A stretch of 64,000 bases of DNA. It comes from Pigmentiphaga kullae (GTDB lineage: Bacteria > Pseudomonadota > Gammaproteobacteria > Burkholderiales > Burkholderiaceae_B). Below the pieces are notes generated by a model. That model was not told the DNA's origin, made no database searches, and worked only from the letters and a program-made list of their open reading frames with translations. Positions within the stretch are counted from its first letter, which is position 1; each line of letters starts with the position of its first letter. Below, piece by piece: positions 15,901-25,618 of the stretch. The stretch spans positions 186,001-250,000 of the forward strand of contig NZ_SGXC01000002.1 of the NCBI RefSeq assembly GCF_004216695.1. The letters are read 5' to 3'. The translations under genes and the position numbers were made by a program.

Positions 15901-16503
15901 CTAGTCGCCCGCCTCGATGGCGAACAGCAGCGTGCTCAGCATGGCGGCCAGCTTGTCCGCCTCCTGGCGGCCGAGGGGCCGCAGCAGTTCCGCCATCGCC
16001 TCGAAGTGGCGGGCGATGGCCTCGTCGGCCAGCGCCTTGCCCTCGGGCGTGAGCCGCACGATCACGCCGCGGCGATCGTTGGGATCCGGTTCGCGCACCA
16101 CCAGCCCGCGCGCTTGCACGCGGTCGATGCGGTTGGTGACCGCGCCCGAGGTCAGCAGCGACACCTTGATCAGGTCCGAAGGCTTGAGCGCGAACTCCGG
16201 GCCGCAGCGGCGCAGCGTGACGATCAGGCTGAAGGTCTCCCAGGTCAGCCCCATGGGCGCCAGCCATTCTTCGGCGTGTCGCACCATGTGCGTGGACAGG
16301 CGCGACAGGCGGCCGATGATGCCCAGTGGCCAGGGGTCGAGATCGGGACGTTCGCGCTTCCAGTCGTCCAGCAGTTGCTGGACGGAGTCGCGCCGCGGAG
16401 AAGGGGGAGACGCAGGGGGCAAGGGATTGACTCTCGATGCCGTTTCGGTTGCGTCGAACTCTATCACGAGCCGCGCGGACGCCGGCGCGCACGGCGGATT
16501 CAC
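15901..16503 (-). CDS. MarR-family transcriptional regulator
   Basis: 200 residues. The start is GTG at 16503, overlapping the stop of the upstream gene as GTGA, which supports this start. The winged helix-turn-helix is in KPSDLIKVSLLTSGAVTNRIDRVQARGLVVREPDPNDRRGVIVRLT (spaced motif: DLIK, TSGAVTNR, DRR). It is last in the ridA-like/Bug/NMT1-like operon. The perfect palindrome at 18858-18874 in front of that operon is the likely binding site, giving feedback on itself and on the divergent aldehyde dehydrogenase. Confidence 0.85.
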   Translation of the reverse strand: MNPPCAPASARLVIEFDATETASRVNPLPPASPPSPRRDSVQQLLDDWKRERPDLDPWPLGIIGRLSRLSTHMVRHAEEWLAPMGLTWETFSLIVTLRRCGPEFALKPSDLIKVSLLTSGAVTNRIDRVQARGLVVREPDPNDRRGVIVRLTPEGKALADEAIARHFEAMAELLRPLGRQEADKLAAMLSTLLFAIEAGD

Positions 16504-17414
16504 GCCGGCGGCAGGTGGCTCAGGTCCACATAGCGGGCCGGGTCGTCCAGCGCCACGGCCTGGCCGGCGTGCCTGTTGCGCAGCGCCAGCACGGTGGCGA
16601 TGCCGGCCATGCGGGGACGCAGGTCGCGGATGAGGCCGGTGGCGGGGGCCAGCAGCACGTCGCGGGCGCGCTCGCTCAACGCCGGACCGAGATCCGGCGC
16701 GTGCTCGCGCAGCAGGGCGGCGGCGCGCGGTCCGGTGTCCGGCCGGACCAGCCAGTCCAGCGAGGCGCGGTAGGCGCGCGCGAACGCCTTGAGCGTATCG
16801 CCCGATGCGGCGGCCCAGGCGCGTCGGCAGAAGGCGGCCGACCCCATGTAGTCGTCCAGCCAGTCCGCGCCCGGCAGGATGCGGCAGCCGGCTTCATGTG
16901 CCAGCAGTTCGTAGGGCGTGCGCAGCAGCGTGGCCGCGTGCCGGCCCGCCAGCAGGGCCGCATAGCGCTGGCTGGTGCCGCCGGCGGGCACGATCTCCAC
17001 TTCATCGGCCGCGATGCCGTGCGTGGCCAGCAGCTCGCGCAGCACGAAGGCAAAGCCGGTGGACAGCGCGTCCACCGACAGGGTCCGGCCGCGCAGGTCG
17101 TCGTAGCCTCGGATGCCGGGCGCCGCGACCAGGCTCAGAAAGCCCCGGTCGCCGCCCAGGAAGGCCACCAGGTCTGGGCGGGTGCCGGGGATGCGGGCAT
17201 GGCCTTCCTGGTAGGCCACGAGATTGTCGATGCCGGCGATGGCGACCTGGACGTCGTCGTGCAGCAGGCCTTCGACCAGTTCGGCCGAGCCGCCGACGTA
17301 ACGCAGCTCGATGGGCACCCCCTGGCCTGCGAAGAAGCCCTGGTCGATGCCGGCCCACAGGGGCAGGTTCCATCCGCCGTCGAACACGGCCACGCGCAGG
17401 GAATCGATCGCCAT
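16500..17414 (-). CDS. NMT1/THI5-like ligand-binding protein without signal peptide
   Basis: 304 residues starting MAIDSLRVAVFDGGWNLPLW. The fold signals (WAGIDQGFF, GIDNLVAYQEG, LRGRTLSVDA) are those of NMT1-type substrate-binding proteins or 4,5-dihydroxyphthalate-decarboxylase-like enzymes. No export signal precedes the domain, so it probably acts in the cytoplasm, as an enzyme or a binding module, rather than with an ABC importer. No permease or ATPase is adjacent. It lies 8 bp after the Bug receptor gene and overlaps the MarR start. Confidence 0.7.
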   Translation of the reverse strand: MAIDSLRVAVFDGGWNLPLWAGIDQGFFAGQGVPIELRYVGGSAELVEGLLHDDVQVAIAGIDNLVAYQEGHARIPGTRPDLVAFLGGDRGFLSLVAAPGIRGYDDLRGRTLSVDALSTGFAFVLRELLATHGIAADEVEIVPAGGTSQRYAALLAGRHAATLLRTPYELLAHEAGCRILPGADWLDDYMGSAAFCRRAWAAASGDTLKAFARAYRASLDWLVRPDTGPRAAALLREHAPDLGPALSERARDVLLAPATGLIRDLRPRMAGIATVLALRNRHAGQAVALDDPARYVDLSHLPPA

Positions 17415-17422
17415 GACGGGCC

Positions 17423-18382
17423 TTAGTTGACGGCGGCGCCGGAGGCGCGGACCACGGGGCCCCAGCGGTCGATCTCGCTGCGGATCAGGCGCTCGAACGC
17501 CTCCGGCGGGCCGCCCAGGATTTCCATGCCCTGGCCCTCGAGCTTCTCGCGCACCGCCGGCTCCCGCAGGGTTTCCTGCAACGCGCGGTTGAGTTTGTCG
17601 ACCACGGGCTGCGGCGTGCCGGCCGGCGCCACGAGGCCGAACCAGGCCGAGACGTCGAAGCCCGGCAGGCCTTGTTCGGCGATGGGGGAAACGTCCGGCA
17701 GGCTGGCCAGCCGCCGGGCCGAAGTCAGTCCCAGCGCGCGCAACTGGCCGGCCTGGATCTGGCCGGCGGCGACCGGGACGCTGAGAAAGGTCATGGCCAC
17801 GTCGCCCGCCAGCACCGCGTTCATGCTTTGCGGCGCGCTCTTGTAGGGCACGTGCATCAGCTTGATGCCGGCCTGCGACGCGAACATCTCGCCGGCCAGA
17901 TGCTGCGAGGTGCCGCTGCCGCCGGACGAGTACGCCAGGTCCGGCGTCTTGCGGGCGGCGGCGACGAGATCGGCAATGGAGCGTATGGGCGACTTGGCCG
18001 CCACCACCAGCACGTTGGGATTGGAGGCCACCGTGCCGATGGGCTTGAAGTCCTTGACGGGATCGAAGGGCATGCGGGCATACAGCCAGGGGTTGATGCC
18101 GTGCGTGCTGATCGAGGCCAGCAGCAGCGTATGGCCGTCGGCGGGCGCCTTGGCGACCAGTTCGCCGGCGATGTTGCCGCCCGCGCCCGGCCGGTTGTCG
18201 ACGACGACGGTGTGCCCCAGGCGGCGGGACAGATCCACGCCGATGATGCGGGACAGGATGTCGGCCGAGGAGCCCGGGCCGCTGGTGACGACCAGCGTGA
18301 CGTTCCTGCTGGGATAGGTGTCCGCGTGGGCGGCAAGGCAGAGCGAGCTGATGCAGAAAGCGAGCAAGGCGCGGTGTGGCAT
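17423..18382 (-). CDS. Bug-family (TctC-like) periplasmic solute receptor
   Basis: 319 residues with a signal peptide probably cleaved after AHA (residue 20). The mature start is DTYPSRNVTLVV, followed by the Bug motifs GPGSSADI, VDNRPGAGGNIA, MPFDPVKDFKPIG and VPYKSAPQ. Bug receptors are hugely expanded in Bordetella relatives and bind carboxylates, amino acids or nicotinate-like molecules. The TctAB membrane partners are not nearby. Co-transcription with a Rid-like protein and an adjacent aldehyde dehydrogenase points to an aromatic or amino-acid catabolite. Confidence 0.9.
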   Translation of the reverse strand: MPHRALLAFCISSLCLAAHADTYPSRNVTLVVTSGPGSSADILSRIIGVDLSRRLGHTVVVDNRPGAGGNIAGELVAKAPADGHTLLLASISTHGINPWLYARMPFDPVKDFKPIGTVASNPNVLVVAAKSPIRSIADLVAAARKTPDLAYSSGGSGTSQHLAGEMFASQAGIKLMHVPYKSAPQSMNAVLAGDVAMTFLSVPVAAGQIQAGQLRALGLTSARRLASLPDVSPIAEQGLPGFDVSAWFGLVAPAGTPQPVVDKLNRALQETLREPAVREKLEGQGMEILGGPPEAFERLIRSEIDRWGPVVRASGAAVN

Positions 18383-18419
18383 GGAAGTCTCCTGGGTGGC
18401 ACGGGGGCGGGAGGGGGGA

Positions 18420-18815
18420 TCAGACCACGGCGATGGCCTGGATTTCGACCACGATGCCCGGGCGGGCGAAATGCGACACCGTGATCAGGGTACTGGCGGG
18501 AAAACCGGTGCTGCCGAGCAGCTCGGCGCGGATGTCGACGAAGCGGTCGCCGTGCCGGGGATCGTCGATGAACACGGTCATCCAGACCAGGTTGCGCAGG
18601 TCCGCCTCGCAGCGGGCCAGGGTTCCCTGGATCAGCGAGAAGCAGGCCCGCACCTGGGCTTCGAACTGGCCGGAGATGTCGCGGCCCTGCGCGTCCTCGG
18701 TGGTGGTCTGCCCCGCCAGCCAGATGGTGCGGCCGCCTTCCGAGACGACGGCGGGCGAAAAGGCGCGTTGCTGCTGGTAAGGGGTGCCTTCTAGGCGGGT
18801 GATCCTGGCTTGCAC
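18420..18815 (-). CDS. RidA/YjgF-family protein lacking the canonical arginine
   Basis: 131 residues. The start is GTG at 18815 with AGGA 8 nt upstream; the nearby ATG is out of frame. The Rid fold is clear (IWLAGQTT, VWMTVFIDD, VVEIQAIAVV). The region that reads PARS in archetypal RidA, carrying the arginine that binds the imine's carboxylate, reads PAST here. Hydrolysis of 2-aminoacrylate is therefore doubtful; non-archetypal Rid proteins often act in catabolic operons. It is first in the operon ending with the MarR gene. Confidence 0.85.
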   Translation of the reverse strand: MQARITRLEGTPYQQQRAFSPAVVSEGGRTIWLAGQTTTEDAQGRDISGQFEAQVRACFSLIQGTLARCEADLRNLVWMTVFIDDPRHGDRFVDIRAELLGSTGFPASTLITVSHFARPGIVVEIQAIAVV

Positions 18816-18857
18816 GATGCATGTCCTGTGGAAGGGTGGAACGTGCAGTTATCTTAT

Positions 18858-18874
18858 CATTAAGAATCTTAATG
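18858..18874. promoter_or_regulatory. Perfect MarR-type palindrome
   Basis: CATTAAGA-A-TCTTAATG is a perfect 17-bp dyad, flanked further out by ATCTT on the left and AAGAT on the right. It sits 42 bp upstream of the rid-like GTG start and 111 bp before the aldehyde dehydrogenase ATG, in an AT-rich divergent promoter region. Length and form match MarR-family operators, and a MarR gene closes the minus-strand operon. Confidence 0.7.
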
Positions 18875-18985
18875 TAAAGATATTTATGGCGCGTCGGACA
18901 TTGCGCTTTATGCTTTGAAGGTACGCCTGCGTCCATCGGCGCAGGACGGCGGTATTGCCGCGACACGCAAAAGGAACCCATCGAG

Positions 18986-20437
18986 ATGGCACAGGCTACG
19001 ACGTATACGGATACCCAGCTCTTCATCGACGGCAAGTGGAGGGAGGCCGCCGACGGCAAGACCCTTGCCGTGGTCAACCCCGCGACCGGCAAGGAAATCG
19101 GCCGCGTGGCCCACGCCAGCCGGGCCGACCTGGAGCAGGCCGTCGAGGCGGCGCAGCGCGGCTTCGCCACCTGGAACGGCATGACCGCCGCCAAGCGCAG
19201 CGAGATCATGCGCAAGGCCGCCGGGCTGATGCGCGAGCGCGCGGACGAGATCGCGCCGCTGATGACCCAGGAGAACGGCAAGCCGCTGGCCGAAGCCAGG
19301 GGCGAGACGCTGGCCGCCGCCGACATCATCGAGTGGTTCGCCGAGGAAGGCTTCCGGGTGTACGGCCGTATCGTGCCCTCGCGCGGCAGCCTGGCGCAGC
19401 GCCAGATGGTGCTCAAGGACCCGGTCGGGCCGGTGGCGGCGTTCACGCCGTGGAACTTCCCGATCAATCAGGTGGTGCGCAAGCTGGCGCCGGCATTGGC
19501 CGCCGGCTGCTCGGTGGTGGTCAAGGCACCCGAGGAAACCCCCGCCGCGCCGGCCGCACTGATCCGCGCCTTCCAGGATGCCGGCCTGCCGCCGGGCGTC
19601 CTGGGGCTGGTGTATGGCGATCCGGCCGAGATCTCGGGGTTCCTGATCCCGCATCCGGCCATCCGCAAGATCACGTTCACGGGCTCGACCGCGGTCGGCA
19701 AGCAGCTCGCCGGGTTGGCGGGCCAGCACATGAAGCGCGTGACCATGGAGCTGGGCGGCCATGCGCCGGTCATCGTCTGCGAGGACGCGGACGTCGCCCT
19801 GGCGGTGAAGTCCGCCGGCGGCGCCAAGTTCCGCAACGCCGGCCAGGTCTGCATCTCGCCGACCCGCTTCCTGGTCCATGAAAGCGTGCGCGCCGAATTC
19901 GCCGCCGAGCTGGCGAAGTGGGCGCAGGGCCTGCGCGTCGCCGACGGCCTGGCCGAGGGCACGCAGATGGGCCCGCTGGCCAATCCCCGCCGCCTGACGG
20001 CCATGTCCAGCTTCCTGGACGATGCGGTCCAGAAGGGCGCGCAGGTGCTGGCCGGCGGCAAGCGCATCGGCGAGGTCGGCAATTTCTGGGAACCCACCGT
20101 GCTGGCCGACGTGCCGCTCGATGCCCGCATCTTCAACGACGAGCCCTTCGGACCGGTTGCCGCCATCCGAGCCTTCAACACGTTGGACGAGGCGATTGCC
20201 GAGGCCAACCGGCTGTCGTACGGCCTGGCCGGCTACGCCTTCACGAGCTCGCTGAAGAACGCCGACTTGATTGCCCGCAAGGTCGAGGTCGGCATGCTGT
20301 TCGTTAACATGCCGGCCATTCCGACGGCCGAGATGCCGTTCGGCGGGATCAAGGATTCGGGCTTCGGCTCGGAAGGCGGCCCGGAGGCGGTCGAGGCCTA
20401 CCTGAACACGCGCGCCGTCAGCGTGATGAACGTCTAG
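18986..20437 (+). CDS. NAD(P)+-dependent aldehyde dehydrogenase (succinate-semialdehyde dehydrogenase-like)
   Basis: 483 residues. The ATG at 18986 follows AAAAGGAA. The catalytic cysteine is C289 (GQVCISPTR), the general base is E255 (MELGGHAP), and the NAD site holds FTGSTAVGK. Overall it resembles GabD and other semialdehyde dehydrogenases ([21 protein letters not shown]). It diverges from the Rid/Bug/MarR operon across the palindrome, so it probably oxidises an aldehyde intermediate of the substrate taken up or sensed by that operon. The exact substrate is not evident. Confidence 0.85.
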   Translation: MAQATTYTDTQLFIDGKWREAADGKTLAVVNPATGKEIGRVAHASRADLEQAVEAAQRGFATWNGMTAAKRSEIMRKAAGLMRERADEIAPLMTQENGKPLAEARGETLAAADIIEWFAEEGFRVYGRIVPSRGSLAQRQMVLKDPVGPVAAFTPWNFPINQVVRKLAPALAAGCSVVVKAPEETPAAPAALIRAFQDAGLPPGVLGLVYGDPAEISGFLIPHPAIRKITFTGSTAVGKQLAGLAGQHMKRVTMELGGHAPVIVCEDADVALAVKSAGGAKFRNAGQVCISPTRFLVHESVRAEFAAELAKWAQGLRVADGLAEGTQMGPLANPRRLTAMSSFLDDAVQKGAQVLAGGKRIGEVGNFWEPTVLADVPLDARIFNDEPFGPVAAIRAFNTLDEAIAEANRLSYGLAGYAFTSSLKNADLIARKVEVGMLFVNMPAIPTAEMPFGGIKDSGFGSEGGPEAVEAYLNTRAVSVMNV

Positions 20438-20472
20438 GGCCTGAGGCGCCCGCGCGGACCGCCTCTCAGGCC
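20438..20472. terminator. Bidirectional hairpin between aldehyde dehydrogenase and ABC-F genes
   Basis: GGCCTGA pairs with TCAGGCC, with an inner GGCG/CGCC. It sits between two convergent genes and overlaps the ABC-F stop codon. There is no long U-run. Confidence 0.45.
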
Positions 20473-22376
20473 AGGATGGCGTCCAGTTCTTCCTGTACGC
20501 CCAGCCAGGCCTCCTCGGTCTCGCCCAGCCGTTTCTGCAGGTCCCCATGCTCGGCCAGCACGCGGCGGCACTCGTCCCGGCGGGCATCGTCGTACAAGCC
20601 GGGGTCGGCGATGAGCTGGTCCAGTTCGCGCTTGCGCGCCTCCAGCTTCTGCATGTCCTCTTCCAGCTTCTTGAGCCGGGTTTCCAGCGGCTTGCGCAGG
20701 GTCGACAGGCGCTGCCGGCTCTCGGCCTCGAGCCGCCGCTGGGTCTTGCGGTCGACACCGCTCTCGGCGGACGTGGCGGTGGCCGACGAGGCGGCCGCGT
20801 TGCCGCCCTGGCGGTTGGCCAGCCAGTCGCGGTAGTCCTCCAGGTCGCCGTCGAACTCGTGCACGCCGCCGTCGGCGACGATCCAGAAGCTGTCCACGGT
20901 GGTCCGCAGCAGATGGCGGTCGTGCGAGACCAGCAGCATGGTGCCTTCGAACTCGGCCAGCGCCTCGGTCAGCGCCTCGCGGGTGTCGACGTCCAGGTGG
21001 TTGCTGGGTTCGTCCAGCAGCAACAGGTTGGGTTTCTTCCAGACCACCAGCGCCAGCGCCAGACGGGCTTTCTCGCCGCCCGACATGGGGCCGACCTTGG
21101 CCAGCGCGAAGTCGCCCGAGAAGCCGAAGCCGCCCAGGTAGTTGCGCAGGTCCTGTTCGCGCGCCTCGGGGGCCAGGCGGGCCAGGTGCAGCAAGGGCGT
21201 GGCCTCGGCATCCAGCATGTCGAGCTGGTGCTGGGCGAAGTAGCCGACGGCCAGGCCGCGGGCCTCCTTGCGCTCGCCGCCCAGCGGGGCGATTTCGCCC
21301 GCCAGGGTCTTGACCAGCGTACTCTTGCCCGCGCCGTTGGCGCCCAGGATGCCCACCCGCGCGCCGGCGCGCACCGACAGCTTGACGCCGTCCAGGATGG
21401 GGGCGGCGGGATAGCCCGCGCGCACGCCATCCAGCGACAGCAGGGGGTCGGGCATGTGGTCGGGCGAGGGGATGCTGATGTCGATGCCCGCGGCCGCGCG
21501 CATGGGCGCCAGCACCTGCATCCGCGCCAGCGCCTTGACCCGGCTCTGGGCCTGCTTGGCTTTGCTGGCCTTGGCCTTGAAGCGGTCGATGAAGCTTTGC
21601 AGGTGGGCGGCTTCGCGCTGCTGCTTGTCGTAGGCGATCTGGTTCTGCCGCAGGCGCTCGGCGCGCTGGGTCAGGAAGTCCTCGTAGCCGCCCTTATAGC
21701 GCACCAGCTTGGCCTGGTCGAAATGCAGGATGGTCCGGGCCACCGCGTCCAGGAACTCGGTGTCGTGCGAGATCACCAGCACGGTGCCGGGATAGGCCGC
21801 CAGCCAGCGTTCCAGCCACAGCATGGCGTCCAGGTCCAGGTGGTTGGTGGGCTCGTCCAGCAGCAGCAGATCGGACGGCGCCATCAGGGCGCGCGCCAGA
21901 TTCAGGCGCATGCGCCAGCCGCCCGAGAAGCTCGCCACCGGCTGGCGGAATTCCCCTTGCGAGAAGCCCAGGCCGACCAGCAGTTGCTCGGCGCGCGACT
22001 GCGCCGAGAACGCGCCGGCGTCGGCCAGTTCCGCTTCCAACTCGGCCAGGCGCAGGCCCTCGCGATCGGCATCGACCGCGGCGCGCTCGGCCTGCAGGCG
22101 GCGCAGGCGCGTGTCGCCGTCGATGACGAATTCCAGCGCCTCGCGGTCGGTCTCGTGGATTTCCTGCGCAATCGACGCGATGCGCCAACTGGCCGGAATG
22201 TCCAGGTTGCCGGCGTCGGGTTCCAGGTGTCCGTTCAACAGCGCGAACAGCGTGGATTTGCCCGCGCCGTTGGGGCCCACGATGCCGACGCGTTCGCCGG
22301 GGTGGACCACGAAGTCGGCGCCGTCCAGCAGCACCTTGGTGCCGCGCCGAAGCGTAATGCCCGATGCTCGTATCAC
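20466..22376 (-). CDS. ABC-F family ATPase (Uup/YheS-like)
   Basis: 636 residues starting at GTG 22376 (VIRASGITLRRG), where homology begins; an in-frame ATG 45 bp upstream lies in repeat-like DNA. Two ABC domains carry Walker A motifs GPNGAGKST and GANGAGKST, with signatures FSGGW and MSGGEKAR. Between them is the linker arm rich in Arg/Lys/Gln (LRQNQIAYDKQQREAAHL). The C-terminus has a coiled coil (about 545-636). ABC-F proteins have no membrane domain and act on ribosomes; the YheS/Uup type is the best match. Confidence 0.88.
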   Translation of the reverse strand: MIRASGITLRRGTKVLLDGADFVVHPGERVGIVGPNGAGKSTLFALLNGHLEPDAGNLDIPASWRIASIAQEIHETDREALEFVIDGDTRLRRLQAERAAVDADREGLRLAELEAELADAGAFSAQSRAEQLLVGLGFSQGEFRQPVASFSGGWRMRLNLARALMAPSDLLLLDEPTNHLDLDAMLWLERWLAAYPGTVLVISHDTEFLDAVARTILHFDQAKLVRYKGGYEDFLTQRAERLRQNQIAYDKQQREAAHLQSFIDRFKAKASKAKQAQSRVKALARMQVLAPMRAAAGIDISIPSPDHMPDPLLSLDGVRAGYPAAPILDGVKLSVRAGARVGILGANGAGKSTLVKTLAGEIAPLGGERKEARGLAVGYFAQHQLDMLDAEATPLLHLARLAPEAREQDLRNYLGGFGFSGDFALAKVGPMSGGEKARLALALVVWKKPNLLLLDEPSNHLDVDTREALTEALAEFEGTMLLVSHDRHLLRTTVDSFWIVADGGVHEFDGDLEDYRDWLANRQGGNAAASSATATSAESGVDRKTQRRLEAESRQRLSTLRKPLETRLKKLEEDMQKLEARKRELDQLIADPGLYDDARRDECRRVLAEHGDLQKRLGETEEAWLGVQEELDAILA

Positions 22377-22446
22377 TGAGGGGGCCGCCTTGTTTCGACG
22401 CCCGCCCGCGCCGACAGGCAAAATCGCCGTGCTTCATCAGTCGGGT

Positions 22447-22611
22447 TGTACCCCAGGAAACCGCGGATCTGGCTCCGCCAGTCCGCCGGTTTCGCCCCGG
22501 GGACCCGGTGCCGGGCCGCCCCAAGGCGGGTCCCAGCCCCTATGGGGGGCTGCCGCGTAGCGGCTGGGGGTCCACCATAGGGGGCGCGCGACAGCGCGTA
22601 GGGGGGGGCCT
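22447..22611 (-). repeat. Dispersed structured intergenic repeat, copy 1
   Basis: It fills the space after prmB. On the minus strand it starts CCCCCCTACGCGCT directly after the prmB stop and ends with the 37-nt stem-loop at 22457-22493 followed by CCTGGGGTA. Stem segments are GAAAC/GTTTC, GCGGA/TCCGC and CTGGC/GCCAG, with apical loop GGA and one bulged A. The interior is unlike the other copies and has its own hairpins. An 18-bp block at 22510-22527 recurs at 26860-26877. Confidence 0.75.
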
Positions 22612-24650
<2,039 letters not shown>

Positions 24651-25481
24651 TCAGGCGCGCAGCAGGTCGTTGATGCTGGTCTTGGCGCGGGTCTGCGCAT
24701 CGACGCGCTTGACGATCACGGCGCAGTTCAGGCTGTACTTGCCGTCGGCCGAAGGCAGGCTGCCGGGCACGACCACCGAGCCCGAGGGCACGCGGCCGTA
24801 GGTGATCTCGCCGGTTTCGCGGTTGTAGATCTTGGTGCTCTGGCCGATGAACACGCCCATGGACAGGACCGAGTTTTCCTCGATGATCACGCCTTCGACG
24901 ACTTCCGAGCGGGCGCCGATGAAGCAGTTGTCTTCGATGATGGTGGGGTTGGCCTGCAGCGGCTCGAGCACGCCGCCGATGCCCACGCCGCCCGACAGGT
25001 GGACGTTCTTGCCGATCTGCGCGCACGAGCCCACGGTGGCCCAGGTGTCGACCATGGTGCCTTCGTCGACGTAGGCGCCGATGTTCACGTAAGAGGGCAT
25101 CAGCACCGCGTTGCGGGCAATGAACGAGCCTCGGCGGGCGGCGGCGGGCGGCACGACGCGGAAGCCGCCCTGCTTGAAGTCCTCGGCGCTGTAGCCGGCG
25201 AACTTGCTGGGCACCTTGTCGTAGAACTGCAGGGCGCTGCCCGGGCCGGTGCCCATCACGACGTTGTCCTCCAGGCGGAAGGACAGCAGCACGGCCTTCT
25301 TGATCCATTGGTGGACGGTCCAGTCGCCGTTCTGTTTCTCGGCCACGCGCAGCTCGCCCTTGTCCAGCCCGGCAAGGACGTGCTCGACGGCTTCGCGGAC
25401 GGCGGCGGGGGCTGCGGCGGGCGACAGCGAGGCGCGGTCTTCCCAGGCTTGTTCGATGATGGTCTTGAGATCTTGGCTCAT
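24651..25481 (-). CDS. dapD: 2,3,4,5-tetrahydropyridine-2,6-dicarboxylate N-succinyltransferase
   Basis: 276 residues, the usual DapD length. An N-terminal helical domain (1-100) is followed by a left-handed beta-helix of hexapeptide repeats ([40 protein letters not shown]). It transfers succinate from succinyl-CoA to tetrahydrodipicolinate, the first committed step of the succinylase DAP branch. It lies 27 bp upstream of dapE on the same strand. A structured repeat separates it from dapC. Confidence 0.95.
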   Translation of the reverse strand: MSQDLKTIIEQAWEDRASLSPAAAPAAVREAVEHVLAGLDKGELRVAEKQNGDWTVHQWIKKAVLLSFRLEDNVVMGTGPGSALQFYDKVPSKFAGYSAEDFKQGGFRVVPPAAARRGSFIARNAVLMPSYVNIGAYVDEGTMVDTWATVGSCAQIGKNVHLSGGVGIGGVLEPLQANPTIIEDNCFIGARSEVVEGVIIEENSVLSMGVFIGQSTKIYNRETGEITYGRVPSGSVVVPGSLPSADGKYSLNCAVIVKRVDAQTRAKTSINDLLRA

Positions 25482-25498
25482 GCTCGGATATCCAATAA

Positions 25499-25583
25499 GA
25501 GGACCCCCCCTACGCGCTTGCGCGCGCCCCCCGAGGGGGCGGCACTGGCGGACCGGCGGAGCCGGATCCGCTGTGCCCTGGGT
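25499..25583 (+). repeat. Dispersed structured intergenic repeat, copy 2 (short form)
   Basis: Order: C-run, TACGCGC with a small GCGC hairpin, hairpin H1 (GCCCCC-CGA-GGGGGC, 25526-25540), then the 37-nt stem-loop H2 at 25541-25577, then CCTGGGTA. H2 segments are GGCAC/GTGCC, GCGGA/TCCGC and CCGGC/GCCGG around loop GGA, with a bulged A. It lies between dapC and dapD, so it would be in the mRNA if they are co-transcribed. Confidence 0.8.
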
Positions 25584-25618
25584 AGCGGGGTGTGTTTACA
25601 TGCGGTATGGGTGTTCGT

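Noticed and set aside
20466-22421. ATG at 22421 as the ABC-F start
   Set aside because: The added 15 residues lie in repeat-adjacent GC-rich DNA; homology and the VIRASGITL start fit the GTG at 22376.
22447-22611. Insertion sequence or CRISPR origin for the GC-rich repeats
   Set aside because: No transposase frame, no target-site duplication, and spacing and orientation are irregular; copies are single units after different genes.
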